From Kitasatospora sp. NBC_00374 (GTDB lineage Bacteria > Actinomycetota > Actinomycetes > Streptomycetales > Streptomycetaceae): a stretch of 64,000 nucleotides of DNA. The stretch covers positions 7,299,001 to 7,363,000 of the forward strand of contig NZ_CP107964.1 in NCBI RefSeq assembly GCF_041434935.1, written 5' to 3'. Position numbers and translations under genes: made by a program. Of the stretch, positions 7,322-16,017 are shown in pieces. The notes beneath the pieces are model-generated. The model ran no database searches. It worked only from the letters and a program-made list of their open reading frames with translations, and was not told the DNA's origin. Every line of letters starts with the position of its first letter. The stretch's first letter is position 1.

Positions 7322-10300
7322 TCACTCCGCCGGGGGTTTGTGCTGATTCCTGGGGCGGTCCGGGTCGAGCTCGCCCGAGGTGGCCAGGCCGACCCAGATC
7401 TCGCCGAGCCTGTTCAGGTGGTCCTGCATGTCCGTCCTCAGACCGGTGGCCGCGGCCGCCCGTTCGGCCGGCGTGTCGTGCTCCGGTGCCATCGGGCCCT
7501 TCCGGTAACCGACGCCGTACTCCACATTGACCTCCGGCATGTAGTTGGTCAGGTAGTCCGAGCAGTGCCCGTGTCCCTGCCCCTGGCCGCAGGGCTCGCG
7601 TTCGGTCCAGAGATTGACCGTGGTGTAGTTGCCGGTCTCGGCGCGCTGGTTGAGCCGCTCCATCCAGCGGCCCTCGTGCGGCTCGGAGTGCTCCGAGGTC
7701 CACCCGAAAGTGTTCAGCGGGATCGAGGTGTCGATGACGTACCGGACCTTGTTGTCCGCGTCGACGGTCTCGATGACGGCGAAGTTCTTCCCCGAGAAGT
7801 CGGGCCGGTGGTCACCTCTGACCTGACTGACGGTCTGCTTGCGAACGGCCCGCGCGGCCGCGGCCTCGGTCATGCCCTCCTCGTGTGCGTGCTGTTCGTA
7901 GTACTGCTGGGTCAGATGGCGGCGCACCAGGTGGGCGGGGTCCGGGGGCCGGGGCTTCTCGCCGGGCTTGAGGGGCCGGTGGAGATTGCCGCGGTCGGTT
8001 GTCCAGAAGTCGTGCCGTTCGTGGAAACCCACTCCCCGTGACTGGGGGTCCAGGTGCCGCTTGTCGTTCTGCTGCGCCTCCGCCTCCAGCTCCGACAGCT
8101 TCGACCGGTCGTGGTCCTCACGGTAGTGGTAGGGGTCCGGGACGTGTTCCGGGCTCGCCCCGACCGCGTAGTCCCTGTGCACCGCCAGGCTCAGTCGGCC
8201 GAGGGTCGACAGAACAGCGCCCCGCTCGCCGGGGCTGAGCTTGCCGAAGTCCGGCAACCGCTTCACCAACTCGTCGTGGTCAAAGCCGAGTTGGTGCTTC
8301 TCGTCGTCCTTGAGGTCGGCGTTGGCGCGGGCGCGGTCGGCGGTCTCCTGGAGGAAGTCACCGAGCGACTTGTCCGTCGTCCTGGCGGCCAGGAAGTCGT
8401 ACGCGACATCGAGGTCCGTCTGCTCGACCCGCGCGTTCTCGCGACGCCGGAGCACCTGCTGCTCGTTGTCCGGAAGCATGCCGCGGTGGGTCTGGTCGTC
8501 GGACTGGTGCTGGTTGTAAGGCGCGGAGCCCTGTCGATCGGCGGCTGCCTGACCGTCGTCGTCGGGCTTCGGCTTCTTCTTCGGAGGGGAGCCGTCCGCC
8601 TCGGTGTCGCCCTCCTCCTCGGCCTTGTGCTTGCCGGCCGGGTCGGCTGGGCGGCGGTCGGTGCCGCCCGTCGCCGGGTCGGGGCGGGTGCCGTGGTCGC
8701 CGGGACGGTCGCCGCCGTGGTCGGTGGGCGGGAGCGGGCGGCGGTTCGGGTCGAGGGGGACGGCCCAGACGCCGTGTCTGCCGTCGTGCAGCGGTCGGTC
8801 GCCGCGGGCGCCGGTCTGGTTGTCGAGGTAGGTGATCTTCCCGTTGTGGTTGACCACGTTCCAGGCGTGGGCGCGGCCGTGCGCGTCCTGGGTGATGATG
8901 ACGGCCTGCGAGCCGTGGCCGGAGCGGCGGAGCTGCTCCTCCAGGCGGTGGTAGGCCTGGTCCCCGTTGCCGAGATCCCGGAACGGCGCGCCGAGTTGGC
9001 GCTCCGCCCGGTCGCGGCCGCCGCGCTCCCCGTCGCTGCTGCCGTCGTCGCTCCGGGGGGCCGCCGCGGTGGGGTTGCCGCTGTACGTGTCGGCACTGGA
9101 GAGCGCGACGTCGAGGCAGTTGTTGTCCCGGCCCGGCGCCCGGTGGCCGTCGCCGTTGACCGCGCCCGGCCAGTCGCCGCGCGGATCGGGATGGCGCTGC
9201 GGGGTGCCGTCCGGGTTGCGCGGGATCCGGCTCTCCAGATCCTGCTGGTGCCGGGGGTCCACCGGAGCGAGGCCGCCCGGGGTGTCGTGCGGCCTGCTCG
9301 CGGAGATCGGCCGGTCGTGCGCGGGGGCGGCCTCGGGGCCGGCGGCCGGGCCGGCGGTCGGGTCGGCGTGGGTCGACGGGCCGTCCGCGTGGGGGCGCTC
9401 GTCGGGCCCGGCGTGGTCGTCGGACTTCGGCCGGTCGGTGGTCGGCCGCTCGGCTGACGGCCCGTCGGACGGCTGGTCGGCCGACGGCCGGGCGTAGGCC
9501 GCGCGCGGGTCGGGGCGGGGGGTGGTGTCGGGAGTGGCGTCGGGGGTGCGGGCCGGTCGGTCCGGGGCCGGGCGGCCGCCGACGGGCTGCCGCCCGAGCG
9601 AGACCGGGCGATCGGCCTGCTCCGGGCGGCGGCCCTGCTGCCCCGGAACGGCCGGCCGGTCGGCGGCCGGGCCGTCGGCGGGTGGCCTGGCCACCGGCCC
9701 GGCGCCGGGCCGGTGGGTCGTTGTGCCGCCCGCTGTCGGGGCCGCTGTCGGGGCCGCCGTCGGGACTCCCGCGCCGGGACCGACGGGTCCGGTGGCCGTC
9801 GGGTTGCCGGTCTGCTGGCCGGCCGGTCCGCCCGGGTCCGGGGTCACGGTGGGGGTCGTACGGCTCGTCGGCGGGTCGGCCACGACCGTCGAGGCGGTCT
9901 GGACACCGGCCGCGCGGTGCGGACCGTCCGAGGTGGCGGGGGGCGTGCCGTCCGGTGCGGGGACGTGCGGTGCCACTCCTGCCGGGGCGGTCCGCGGATC
10001 GGTACCACCGTGCGGCGCGGGCGCGGTGTGGCCGGGTGCGTCGGCGGTGGGCCGGGTGGTGACGTTCTCGGGTGCCTGGTGTGCGGGTACGGGCGTCGGG
10101 CCGTCGCCGCCTCGGACGGGTCCGTAGGCGGGGGTGGCGCCGTTGTGGGCCGGGGTGTCGTCCGCGCCGCGCACGGGACCGTGCGCGGGGGCGGACGACG
10201 GTGCGGGTGAGGGCGTCGCGTCGGGCGTCGCGTGCGTCGCCCCCGCGCCCGGGTGGCCGTCGGGCGTGGTCGGCGTGCTGGGCGGGGTGCTCCGGCTGTC

Positions 10301-11794
10301 GGAGGCGTCCCGTCCGGCCGGGGTGGCGGTGTTGTCACCGGCCGGCTCGGGGCGGGCGTCGGTGCCCGTGCGGGCGGGGGCGTCCGCGCCGCGGCCGTCC
10401 GTGCCGGTGTGGGGGCTCGGTGAGGCGCCGTCGGATGCCGGGGCGGGACGGTGGTCGGAGCCGTCCCGGGGAGTGGCGGACCCGCCTTCCGCGGGCCTCG
10501 TGCCGCCGTCACCCGCGGGCTCGGAGCGGCCGTCCGTGCCGGTGTGGGTGGGGGCCCCGGCGTCGGTGCCCGACGACTGCGGAGGCGGCGAGGACGAGGG
10601 CGACGAGGGCCGGGCGCCGTCGCTGCCCGCCGGGGTGTGGCTGGGAGCGGGCTCGGGGTCGGAGGTGAGGCGGGTGCCGAACGGGTCGAGGGGTGCCGTG
10701 GTGCGGCTGCCGTCGTGGATCGGCTGTGCTGTGGACCGGTCCGTGCTCGGGCCGCTCTGTGCGGTGTCGCCGTGGGCGGCGGACGAGTCGCCGTTGCCGC
10801 CCTCGGCGGCGCGGCTGTTCGTCGGGCTGTTCGTCGGGCCGCCCCCGTCGCCGGAGGGTGTGCGTGACGAGCTGCCGCCCGAGCTCGGCGGGGCGGAGGA
10901 TCCGGACGTTCCCGGGCCGTCGCTGCCGTGTTCGGAGCTGCTCGTCGACTCGCCGCGGCCGTTGCTGCGGCCGGAGTCGGCGTCGTCGGAACCACGGTCG
11001 TCGGAACCACCGTCGTCGGAGCCGTGGTCGCCGCTGCTGTCGCCGTGTCCGGCGGCGTTGTCGAGGTGGCGTCGGGCGGCGCCGCCGGCGCGGGACCCGA
11101 CGCCGTCGCGCAGGGCCTCGGTGAAGGTCTGGCCGGAGTTCTTGGCGGCGTCCTTGAAGTCCTCGGCGCCGCGCTTGGCGGTGCGGCCGAGGTCGTAGCC
11201 GTCCTGGGCGCCGAAGCCCTGGTTGACGGTCTGCGAGATCAGGTCGCTGATCATGCCCTGGACGGCGGAGACGACGGGTTCCTTGAGCGTCTCCACGACG
11301 GCCTCGACCAGTGCCTCGCGCAGTTCCTTCAGCAGCCGCCGCACGATCATCTTGGTGGCCGTGGTGGCGCCGAGCGCGCCCACCTCGGAGAGGCCGAAGG
11401 TGAACGGGGCGGCGGCCTGGGCCGCGATGATCTCGGCGGCGAGGATCACCAGCTGGGCGATCACCGCGATCTTGCAGGTGATGACGATGACGGCCGCGGC
11501 GTCGAAGGTGGTGGCGATCAGCCGGGCGGCCATGGCGGCGTCCGCGAGGTAGCCGTCGCCGCCGGTGGAGAACTTGTCGAAGGCCTTGCCGAACGCGTCG
11601 ACCGAGTCGCCGCTGTTGGCCGAGCGGACGGTGTTCGCCGCGCTCAGGGCGCGGTAGTTGAGCTCGTCGACCTGGTCGGCGAAGTCCCGCCAGACCTGGG
11701 CGCACTCGCGGAGCTTGTCCTCGTCCGCCTTCGGCCAGTCGAAGCCGAGCATCTCCAGGACCCACTCGACACTGCCCGGCAGCATCAGCGACAC
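7322..11794 (-). CDS. Polymorphic toxin: WXG100-like N-terminus, papain-like and deaminase-like domains
   Basis: A 1490-aa protein. Residues 1-240 are helical and resemble the CpnT-type WXG100-like N-terminal domain used for type VII export. Residues 250-860 are a low-complexity Ser/Thr/Pro/Asp/Gly region with repeats of the form HTGTDGR. Residues 880-1010 match the papain-fold toxin (glutamine deamidase type): NNCLDV with Cys893, HAWN with His976 and YLDNQTG with Asp991. After a charged KKKPK linker comes a C-terminal domain with deaminase-fold motifs: HSE at 1369-1371, PC at 1401-1402 and Cys1411. The start is GTG 11794, with GGGGGAA upstream. Two catalytic-looking warheads in one chain is the striking feature. 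The targets are unknown. Confidence 0.8.
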   Translation of the reverse strand: MSLMLPGSVEWVLEMLGFDWPKADEDKLRECAQVWRDFADQVDELNYRALSAANTVRSANSGDSVDAFGKAFDKFSTGGDGYLADAAMAARLIATTFDAAAVIVITCKIAVIAQLVILAAEIIAAQAAAPFTFGLSEVGALGATTATKMIVRRLLKELREALVEAVVETLKEPVVSAVQGMISDLISQTVNQGFGAQDGYDLGRTAKRGAEDFKDAAKNSGQTFTEALRDGVGSRAGGAARRHLDNAAGHGDSSGDHGSDDGGSDDRGSDDADSGRSNGRGESTSSSEHGSDGPGTSGSSAPPSSGGSSSRTPSGDGGGPTNSPTNSRAAEGGNGDSSAAHGDTAQSGPSTDRSTAQPIHDGSRTTAPLDPFGTRLTSDPEPAPSHTPAGSDGARPSSPSSSPPPQSSGTDAGAPTHTGTDGRSEPAGDGGTRPAEGGSATPRDGSDHRPAPASDGASPSPHTGTDGRGADAPARTGTDARPEPAGDNTATPAGRDASDSRSTPPSTPTTPDGHPGAGATHATPDATPSPAPSSAPAHGPVRGADDTPAHNGATPAYGPVRGGDGPTPVPAHQAPENVTTRPTADAPGHTAPAPHGGTDPRTAPAGVAPHVPAPDGTPPATSDGPHRAAGVQTASTVVADPPTSRTTPTVTPDPGGPAGQQTGNPTATGPVGPGAGVPTAAPTAAPTAGGTTTHRPGAGPVARPPADGPAADRPAVPGQQGRRPEQADRPVSLGRQPVGGRPAPDRPARTPDATPDTTPRPDPRAAYARPSADQPSDGPSAERPTTDRPKSDDHAGPDERPHADGPSTHADPTAGPAAGPEAAPAHDRPISASRPHDTPGGLAPVDPRHQQDLESRIPRNPDGTPQRHPDPRGDWPGAVNGDGHRAPGRDNNCLDVALSSADTYSGNPTAAAPRSDDGSSDGERGGRDRAERQLGAPFRDLGNGDQAYHRLEEQLRRSGHGSQAVIITQDAHGRAHAWNVVNHNGKITYLDNQTGARGDRPLHDGRHGVWAVPLDPNRRPLPPTDHGGDRPGDHGTRPDPATGGTDRRPADPAGKHKAEEEGDTEADGSPPKKKPKPDDDGQAAADRQGSAPYNQHQSDDQTHRGMLPDNEQQVLRRRENARVEQTDLDVAYDFLAARTTDKSLGDFLQETADRARANADLKDDEKHQLGFDHDELVKRLPDFGKLSPGERGAVLSTLGRLSLAVHRDYAVGASPEHVPDPYHYREDHDRSKLSELEAEAQQNDKRHLDPQSRGVGFHERHDFWTTDRGNLHRPLKPGEKPRPPDPAHLVRRHLTQQYYEQHAHEEGMTEAAAARAVRKQTVSQVRGDHRPDFSGKNFAVIETVDADNKVRYVIDTSIPLNTFGWTSEHSEPHEGRWMERLNQRAETGNYTTVNLWTEREPCGQGQGHGHCSDYLTNYMPEVNVEYGVGYRKGPMAPEHDTPAERAAAATGLRTDMQDHLNRLGEIWVGLATSGELDPDRPRNQHKPPAE

Positions 11795-11925
11795 GGGTAA
11801 GTTCCCCCAAGAACGGCCCCCGGCCCAGCGGCCAGGAGCAGGTGACTAGCCATAACGAACTGCAGCGTGAACGGCAGGACGAACAGCGCAACGGGCACGC
11901 GAAACGTGGCGGACGGGCGAAGCCG

Positions 11926-12303
11926 TCAGGCCCGCGGGCGGTGCATGGTGCGGATCTCGGAACCGAGCGAGTCCGCGCGGCTTCCGAGGCCGTCGAGGCG
12001 ACCGGTCGTCTGGTCCTCGTTCTGCGCGTGGTTGTCGGCCATCGCCCGGAGCTTGCCGCCCATCTCGCCGAGTCGCTGGGCGAGTGAGTCCATCGACTCC
12101 TGCATGCCGTCGCGCAGGCCCTCGTACACGATGCCGAACTTCTCGCCCAGGTCGTCGTCGCCCCACGGGGGCTCCTTGCCCTCCAGGCTCTGCAGCCGGG
12201 ACTTCAGCTGGTCGGCGGCCTGTTGGAAGTCCTGCCCGACGTCCCCGAGGGCCTTCCCCTGGGCCCTCAGGATGCTCTCGTCGACGATGACCTGCTGCGC
12301 CAT
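11926..12303 (-). CDS. WXG100-like small helical protein
   Basis: A 125-aa, almost entirely alpha-helical, acidic and Gln-rich protein. It contains the PPWGDDDLGEKF turn that replaces the W-x-G hairpin in many actinomycete Esx-like proteins. Such proteins are type VII secretion substrates or chaperone partners. It lies 131 bp upstream of the large toxin on the same strand, so it is the likely first gene of the toxin operon and possible co-secretion partner of the toxin's N-terminal domain. The start is ATG 12303 with a GGGGG stretch upstream; a longer frame to 12378 adds only unstructured Gly/Arg-rich sequence. Confidence 0.78.
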   Translation of the reverse strand: MAQQVIVDESILRAQGKALGDVGQDFQQAADQLKSRLQSLEGKEPPWGDDDLGEKFGIVYEGLRDGMQESMDSLAQRLGEMGGKLRAMADNHAQNEDQTTGRLDGLGSRADSLGSEIRTMHRPRA

Positions 12304-12390
12304 GCTGCCCCCACACCCCGTCCCCGTGCCGTGCGGGCCTCCGCTGCGGGAGTCCGTCCGGCGATCATGCGATGCCACGTTCGTCGGATG

Positions 12391-12396
12391 ATCCTA
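12391..12396 (-). promoter_or_regulatory. Possible -10 box of the toxin operon
   Basis: The minus strand reads TAGGAT about 88 bp upstream of the WXG100-like start, matching the TAGNNT -10 form used by the main streptomycete sigma factor. I do not see a convincing -35 element at 17-18 bp, so this is tentative. Confidence 0.3.
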
Positions 12397-12422
12397 CGCA
12401 GAAACGCGGTGGGTCGGTTCCC

Positions 12423-12444
12423 TGACGGTACTTCCGGACCGTCA
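12423..12444 (-). terminator. Small hairpin after the serine hydrolase gene
   Basis: TGACGGT and ACCGTCA form a 7-bp stem with an 8-nt loop, starting three bases past the serine hydrolase stop. There is no T-tract, as is usual in streptomycetes. It would separate that transcript from the toxin operon downstream. Confidence 0.4.
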
Positions 12445-12446
12445 CG

Positions 12447-13478
12447 TCAGGCCGCGGCGGCCGTCCTCTCCAGGGTGCGCAGCAGCTCGAACCCCGCGGC
12501 GTCCAACGAGCGCTGGGTGTTGCTGAGGACGGCGACGGCCACCTTCCGCTCCGGGTCGAAACCGGCGAAGGAGGTGAAGCCGCCGGTGGCGCCGTTGTGC
12601 CAGAGCTGGAGGTGGCCGCCCTGCTGCGGGTGGAGGCGTTGGCCGAGCCAGCCGAGGTGGATCCAGGCGAAGCGGTTCCTCCGGTGCTCGGTCGACCGGG
12701 TCAGGACGATCGCCTCGGCCAGGTCGTCCGGACCGGAGCCCAGTTGCGCGCGCAGGAAGGTGGCGAGGTCGGCGGCGGTCGACCGCAGGCCGCCCGCCCC
12801 GGCGAGGTCGGCGAGGTTCCAGGCGGGCGTCGGCCGGCGGCGTGCGGTGTGCCCCTGGGCGGTCAGGGCGGGACGGGTGACGCCGGTCCCGCTCAGGCCC
12901 GTCGGCGCGCAGATCTCACGGTCGACCAGGCGCGGGTAGTCGGTGCCGGCCCGGTGGGCCAGGGCCAGCCCGAGCAGCCCGGCGCCGAGGTTCGAGTACC
13001 GGAACCGCCGGCCGGGGGCCGCCCCCAGACGGGTGGCGGCCAGGCCCCGGAGCAGGAGGTCCGCGGTGCAGCCGGCGTACGGGTCGGGTGTCGAGGGCCG
13101 GACCAGCGCCCGCAGCAGCATTCCCTTCGGCAGCCGCGGCAGCCCGGAGGTGTGGGTGGCGAGATGACGAAGGGTGATCTCCTCGCCGTCGCGTGACGGT
13201 ACCGCCGCGCCGTCCGGCAGCAGCCGGGCGAGCGGCTCGTCCAGCTCCACGGCCCCCGCCACCGCCAGCCGCGCGAGGGCGAGCGAGGTGAAGACCTTGG
13301 TGACCGAGCCGATCTCGAAGACCGTGTCGGCGCCGGGGGCGCCGGAGCTGCCGCCGCCCGCGCTCCCCGCGCCGCGGATCGCCACGTCGTCGCCCGCCAC
13401 GACGGCCACCGCCACGCCTACGTGACGCTCCACCAGCCGGTCCGCCGTGCGCTGGGCCAGGTCACCGAGGTCTGTCAT
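12447..13478 (-). CDS. Serine hydrolase, class C beta-lactamase family
   Basis: A 343-aa protein with the three signatures of the class C beta-lactamase/DD-peptidase fold. SVTK (nucleophile Ser and Lys) lies near residue 59, YSN (general-base Tyr) near residue 155, and HNG near residue 295 in place of the KTG triad. Members include D-aminopeptidases, esterases and penicillin-binding-like proteins. There is no signal peptide, so it is probably cytoplasmic, and the substrate cannot be inferred. The ATG at 13478 has no Shine-Dalgarno sequence but lies seven bases downstream of a TAGGTT -10 box, so the mRNA is probably leaderless. Confidence 0.85.
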   Translation of the reverse strand: MTDLGDLAQRTADRLVERHVGVAVAVVAGDDVAIRGAGSAGGGSSGAPGADTVFEIGSVTKVFTSLALARLAVAGAVELDEPLARLLPDGAAVPSRDGEEITLRHLATHTSGLPRLPKGMLLRALVRPSTPDPYAGCTADLLLRGLAATRLGAAPGRRFRYSNLGAGLLGLALAHRAGTDYPRLVDREICAPTGLSGTGVTRPALTAQGHTARRRPTPAWNLADLAGAGGLRSTAADLATFLRAQLGSGPDDLAEAIVLTRSTEHRRNRFAWIHLGWLGQRLHPQQGGHLQLWHNGATGGFTSFAGFDPERKVAVAVLSNTQRSLDAAGFELLRTLERTAAAA

Positions 13479-13485
13479 GACACCC

Positions 13486-13491
13486 AACCTA
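13486..13491 (-). promoter_or_regulatory. -10 box for a leaderless transcript
   Basis: The minus strand reads TAGGTT, then seven bases, then the ATG of the serine hydrolase. This spacing places the transcription start on or next to the A of the start codon, the typical leaderless layout in actinomycetes. Confidence 0.5.
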
Positions 13492-13609
13492 GGGTGCCCG
13501 CCGAGCGCCGGAGATCGGCCCGGACGGTGATTTCGCGCCGTCGGCCTCCTCCTTGCGGAGGACGACCGGCCACCGCCGTCCCCGGGCGCGGCACCCTGCC
13601 GCGCAGCCG

Positions 13610-14545
13610 TCAGGGAACGGTGACGACGACCTTCCCGCGGATGTGCGTCCCGGCGAAGTCGGCCACGGCCCGCACGGCGTCGTCGAGCGGGTAGCGGGCA
13701 CCGACCTCGATCCGCAGGCGTCCGTCCGCCGCCCGGTTCGCCAGGTCCTCCAGGTCGCCCGGCAGCGGGTCGAAGGTGCCGATGTAGACCGGGGTCACGT
13801 CCCGGTCCAGCTCGGCGGGGCCGAAGAGCGGTGACACCAGCCGCCCGCCCGGGCGGGCCGCCCGAGCGCTGCCGGCCAGGCCCTCGCCGTTGTTGACGAG
13901 GTCGACGACCACGTCGACGCCGCCGGGTACCAGGGCGAGGGCCTCGGCCACCACGTCGGCCGCCCGGTAGTCGACGGTCCCGGCGGCGCCGAGCCCCCGG
14001 ACGTAGTCCGCGTCCTGGGCGGTGGCCGTGGCGATCACCTTGGCGCCGAGCGCGGCGGCGAGCTGCACGGCGTACAGACCGACCCCGCCGGTGGCCCCGA
14101 TCACCAGGACGCTCTGGCCCGCGCTCAGCCCGACCGCCCGCAGCAGGCAGACGGCGGTCATGCCCGATTCGGGGATGGCGGCGGCCCGTACGGCGTCCAG
14201 CGCCGACGGCCGCCTGGCCAGCTTGGGTCCGGGCGTCACCACCGTGTACTCGGCCACGGCACCGGCCTGTCCGGTGAACGCCAGCACGGCGTCGCCGGGC
14301 GCGTAGCCGGTGACGCCGGTGCCCACCTCGGCGACCGTCCCGGCGGCGTCCATCCCGACCACCAGCGGGTGCTCGACCGGGAAGAAGTCCTTCATCGCGC
14401 CGGTGATCAGTGCGAGGTCGAGCGGATTGAGGGCGGCCGCCTCGACCCGCACCACCACCTCGCCGGGCCCGGCGGACGGCGTCGGCAGATCGGCGACGGT
14501 GAGGCCGTCCAGCGGCTGGTAGTCGGCGGAGACGAGGGCTTTCAC
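13610..14545 (-). CDS. NADP-dependent oxidoreductase, MDR/quinone reductase type
   Basis: A 311-aa medium-chain dehydrogenase/reductase. The GroES-like N-terminal domain contains LNPLDLALITG and GMDAAGTVAEVG. The Rossmann domain has the nucleotide motif VLVIGATGGVGLYAVQLA near residues 145-162. The Cys and His ligands of the zinc-dependent alcohol dehydrogenases are absent, so this is a zinc-free quinone- or enone-reductase type. The start is GTG 14545 with CCGGAG upstream. It runs in the same direction as the serine hydrolase but is 131 bp away, so probably not in one operon. The substrate is unknown. Confidence 0.85.
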   Translation of the reverse strand: MKALVSADYQPLDGLTVADLPTPSAGPGEVVVRVEAAALNPLDLALITGAMKDFFPVEHPLVVGMDAAGTVAEVGTGVTGYAPGDAVLAFTGQAGAVAEYTVVTPGPKLARRPSALDAVRAAAIPESGMTAVCLLRAVGLSAGQSVLVIGATGGVGLYAVQLAAALGAKVIATATAQDADYVRGLGAAGTVDYRAADVVAEALALVPGGVDVVVDLVNNGEGLAGSARAARPGGRLVSPLFGPAELDRDVTPVYIGTFDPLPGDLEDLANRAADGRLRIEVGARYPLDDAVRAVADFAGTHIRGKVVVTVP

Positions 14546-14756
14546 GGGCAGCTCCGGAAGGACGGAAGCGGACGGGGGACGGCGGGAGCGGCGGGCGGAC
14601 GCCGTACACCGCGCGGGCCCGCCGGACGCGAACGCCCATCCGTTTCTACGCCGCCCGGCCCGCCCGCCCCGGGAGGCTGACCGTGCGACCGGAGGTACTC
14701 GACACGGACGGGGGCATCCGCCGCGCCCCGTCGACCGGAGCGGGGGAGTACAGGGC

Positions 14757-15668
14757 TCAGACCCGGCTGCGGCCGGTCAGGCGGCCCAGCCAACGGCCCG
14801 GCCGCCGCGCCGGGCCGCGCTGGGCCGGGACGCCGGCCTCCCGGGACGACCCGGCCGGCGGGCGGGTGGGGCCGAGGTCGGCCTGACGCCTCCTGATCTG
14901 CCGCCAGGTGCCGGGTGGGCACGGCCCCTTCGCGCGGTCGTCGAGGAAGTCCTCGTACGGGACCGTCCTCGGTGCCACCCCGACCTCCACCCAGCAGGGC
15001 TTGCCGGTCCGGTTCCAGCCGTCGGTGCCCATCCGGATGTGGTCGGGCCGGCCGTCCTTGTCCTTGGTGGTGATCTGCAGGACCTCGGCATGGTCGGCGC
15101 GGGCGTTCAGGATCACGCAGTAGTGCCGGCTCCGCTCGTCCCGCTCCCGGTACGGCACCAGGGCGAGCCAGACCTCACCGGGCGCGGGCTTCGCGCCGAC
15201 GGCTGCGGCCCGGCCGCGCGAGGTGTGCCGGGCCCGGCCGCGGACGACCTTGTACCAGGCCCGGGCCACCGCGCCGACCACCGCGCACTGCACGTCCGCC
15301 GCCAGGGCCCAGCCCGGGTCCGGCCCGAAGACCCTCGGGACCAGGAACGTACCGACCAGTGCCGCGACGAGTGAGGCGAGGCCGGCGAGTACGGCCGCCC
15401 GTAGCGGCACCGCCCACCGCGGGCCGCGACGGCGGCCGCCCCGCCCCGCCGACCAGTCCACCCCCAGGGCCGCGCCGTAGGAGAGGGCGACGAGGATGCC
15501 CAGCTGCGGCAGGGTGGCGTGCAGCGGCGGTTCCTGGCTCGCCAGCGCGTCCGGGATCAGGACGGGCAGGCTGAGCAGGTAGCCCAGCATCACGTAGAGG
15601 ACGAGGATCAGGACCAGGAGCACACACCCCGGGCCGGATCCTCCCGAACGGCCGTACCGACGCGCCAT
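14757..15668 (-). CDS. Membrane protein with C-terminal PemK/MazF-like domain
   Basis: A 303-aa protein. The N-terminal part has three to four hydrophobic segments (about residues 15-37, 47-66, 86-108 and 115-135). The cytoplasmic C-terminal domain (about 165-270) resembles PemK/MazF: PAPGEVWLALVPYRE, then RHYCVILN and VLQITTKDKD. MazF-type folds start with the same PGDVW strand and are usually RNases in toxin-antitoxin pairs. No antitoxin gene is adjacent, and the domain is tethered to a membrane anchor, so it is more likely a constitutive regulator or housekeeping protein than a classical toxin. ATG 15668 follows GGGGAG. The tail is Arg/Pro-rich. Confidence 0.6.
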   Translation of the reverse strand: MARRYGRSGGSGPGCVLLVLILVLYVMLGYLLSLPVLIPDALASQEPPLHATLPQLGILVALSYGAALGVDWSAGRGGRRRGPRWAVPLRAAVLAGLASLVAALVGTFLVPRVFGPDPGWALAADVQCAVVGAVARAWYKVVRGRARHTSRGRAAAVGAKPAPGEVWLALVPYRERDERSRHYCVILNARADHAEVLQITTKDKDGRPDHIRMGTDGWNRTGKPCWVEVGVAPRTVPYEDFLDDRAKGPCPPGTWRQIRRRQADLGPTRPPAGSSREAGVPAQRGPARRPGRWLGRLTGRSRV

Positions 15669-15792
15669 GTCCGCTGCTCCCCACCCCGCCCGGCCCGGTC
15701 GGCCGCAATCTAGCGCAGGGCGCGGCCCGGCGGGGCGCGGTCGCCGCAACCGTCCGCCGGCCCGGCGCCGCCTGCCGTCCGTGCGGCCCGGC

Positions 15793-16017
15793 TCAGCGCC
15801 CCGGCGGCCGGGAGGTGTCCGGCGGCCCGGCGGGGTGGTGCCGGCGGCGGCCGACCAGGACGTCCCAGGCGGGGTCGGGGAGGCCCGGTACGGTCCGTCC
15901 GGCCGCCCGCCAGGCGGCCGCGAGGGAGGAGTAGATGGGGGACTCGGGGAAGCACAGGATCGTTTCTGCGCGGACCTCCCGACGGGGAGCCGGCAGTGCG
16001 GAGGGAGGCACGGTCAT
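15793..16017 (-). CDS. Small hypothetical protein, 74 aa
   Basis: A 74-codon ORF with G/C-ending codons throughout. Its central part looks like a folded helix-strand segment (ETILCFPESPIYSSLAAAW), with an Arg/Pro-rich tail. The RBS is weak. A competing plus-strand frame across the same bases looks like low-complexity shadow. I recognise no family. It is divergent from the nitrate reductase gene and might be served by the same control region. Confidence 0.45.
   Translation of the reverse strand: MTVPPSALPAPRREVRAETILCFPESPIYSSLAAAWRAAGRTVPGLPDPAWDVLVGRRRHHPAGPPDTSRPPGR

Noticed and set aside
10501..11010. Repeated GGAACCACxGTCGTC-type sequence in the toxin linker, considered as a repeat array or CRISPR-like element.
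   Set aside because: It encodes the Ser/Asp/Gly-rich linker of the toxin; units are short, imperfect and have no spacers.
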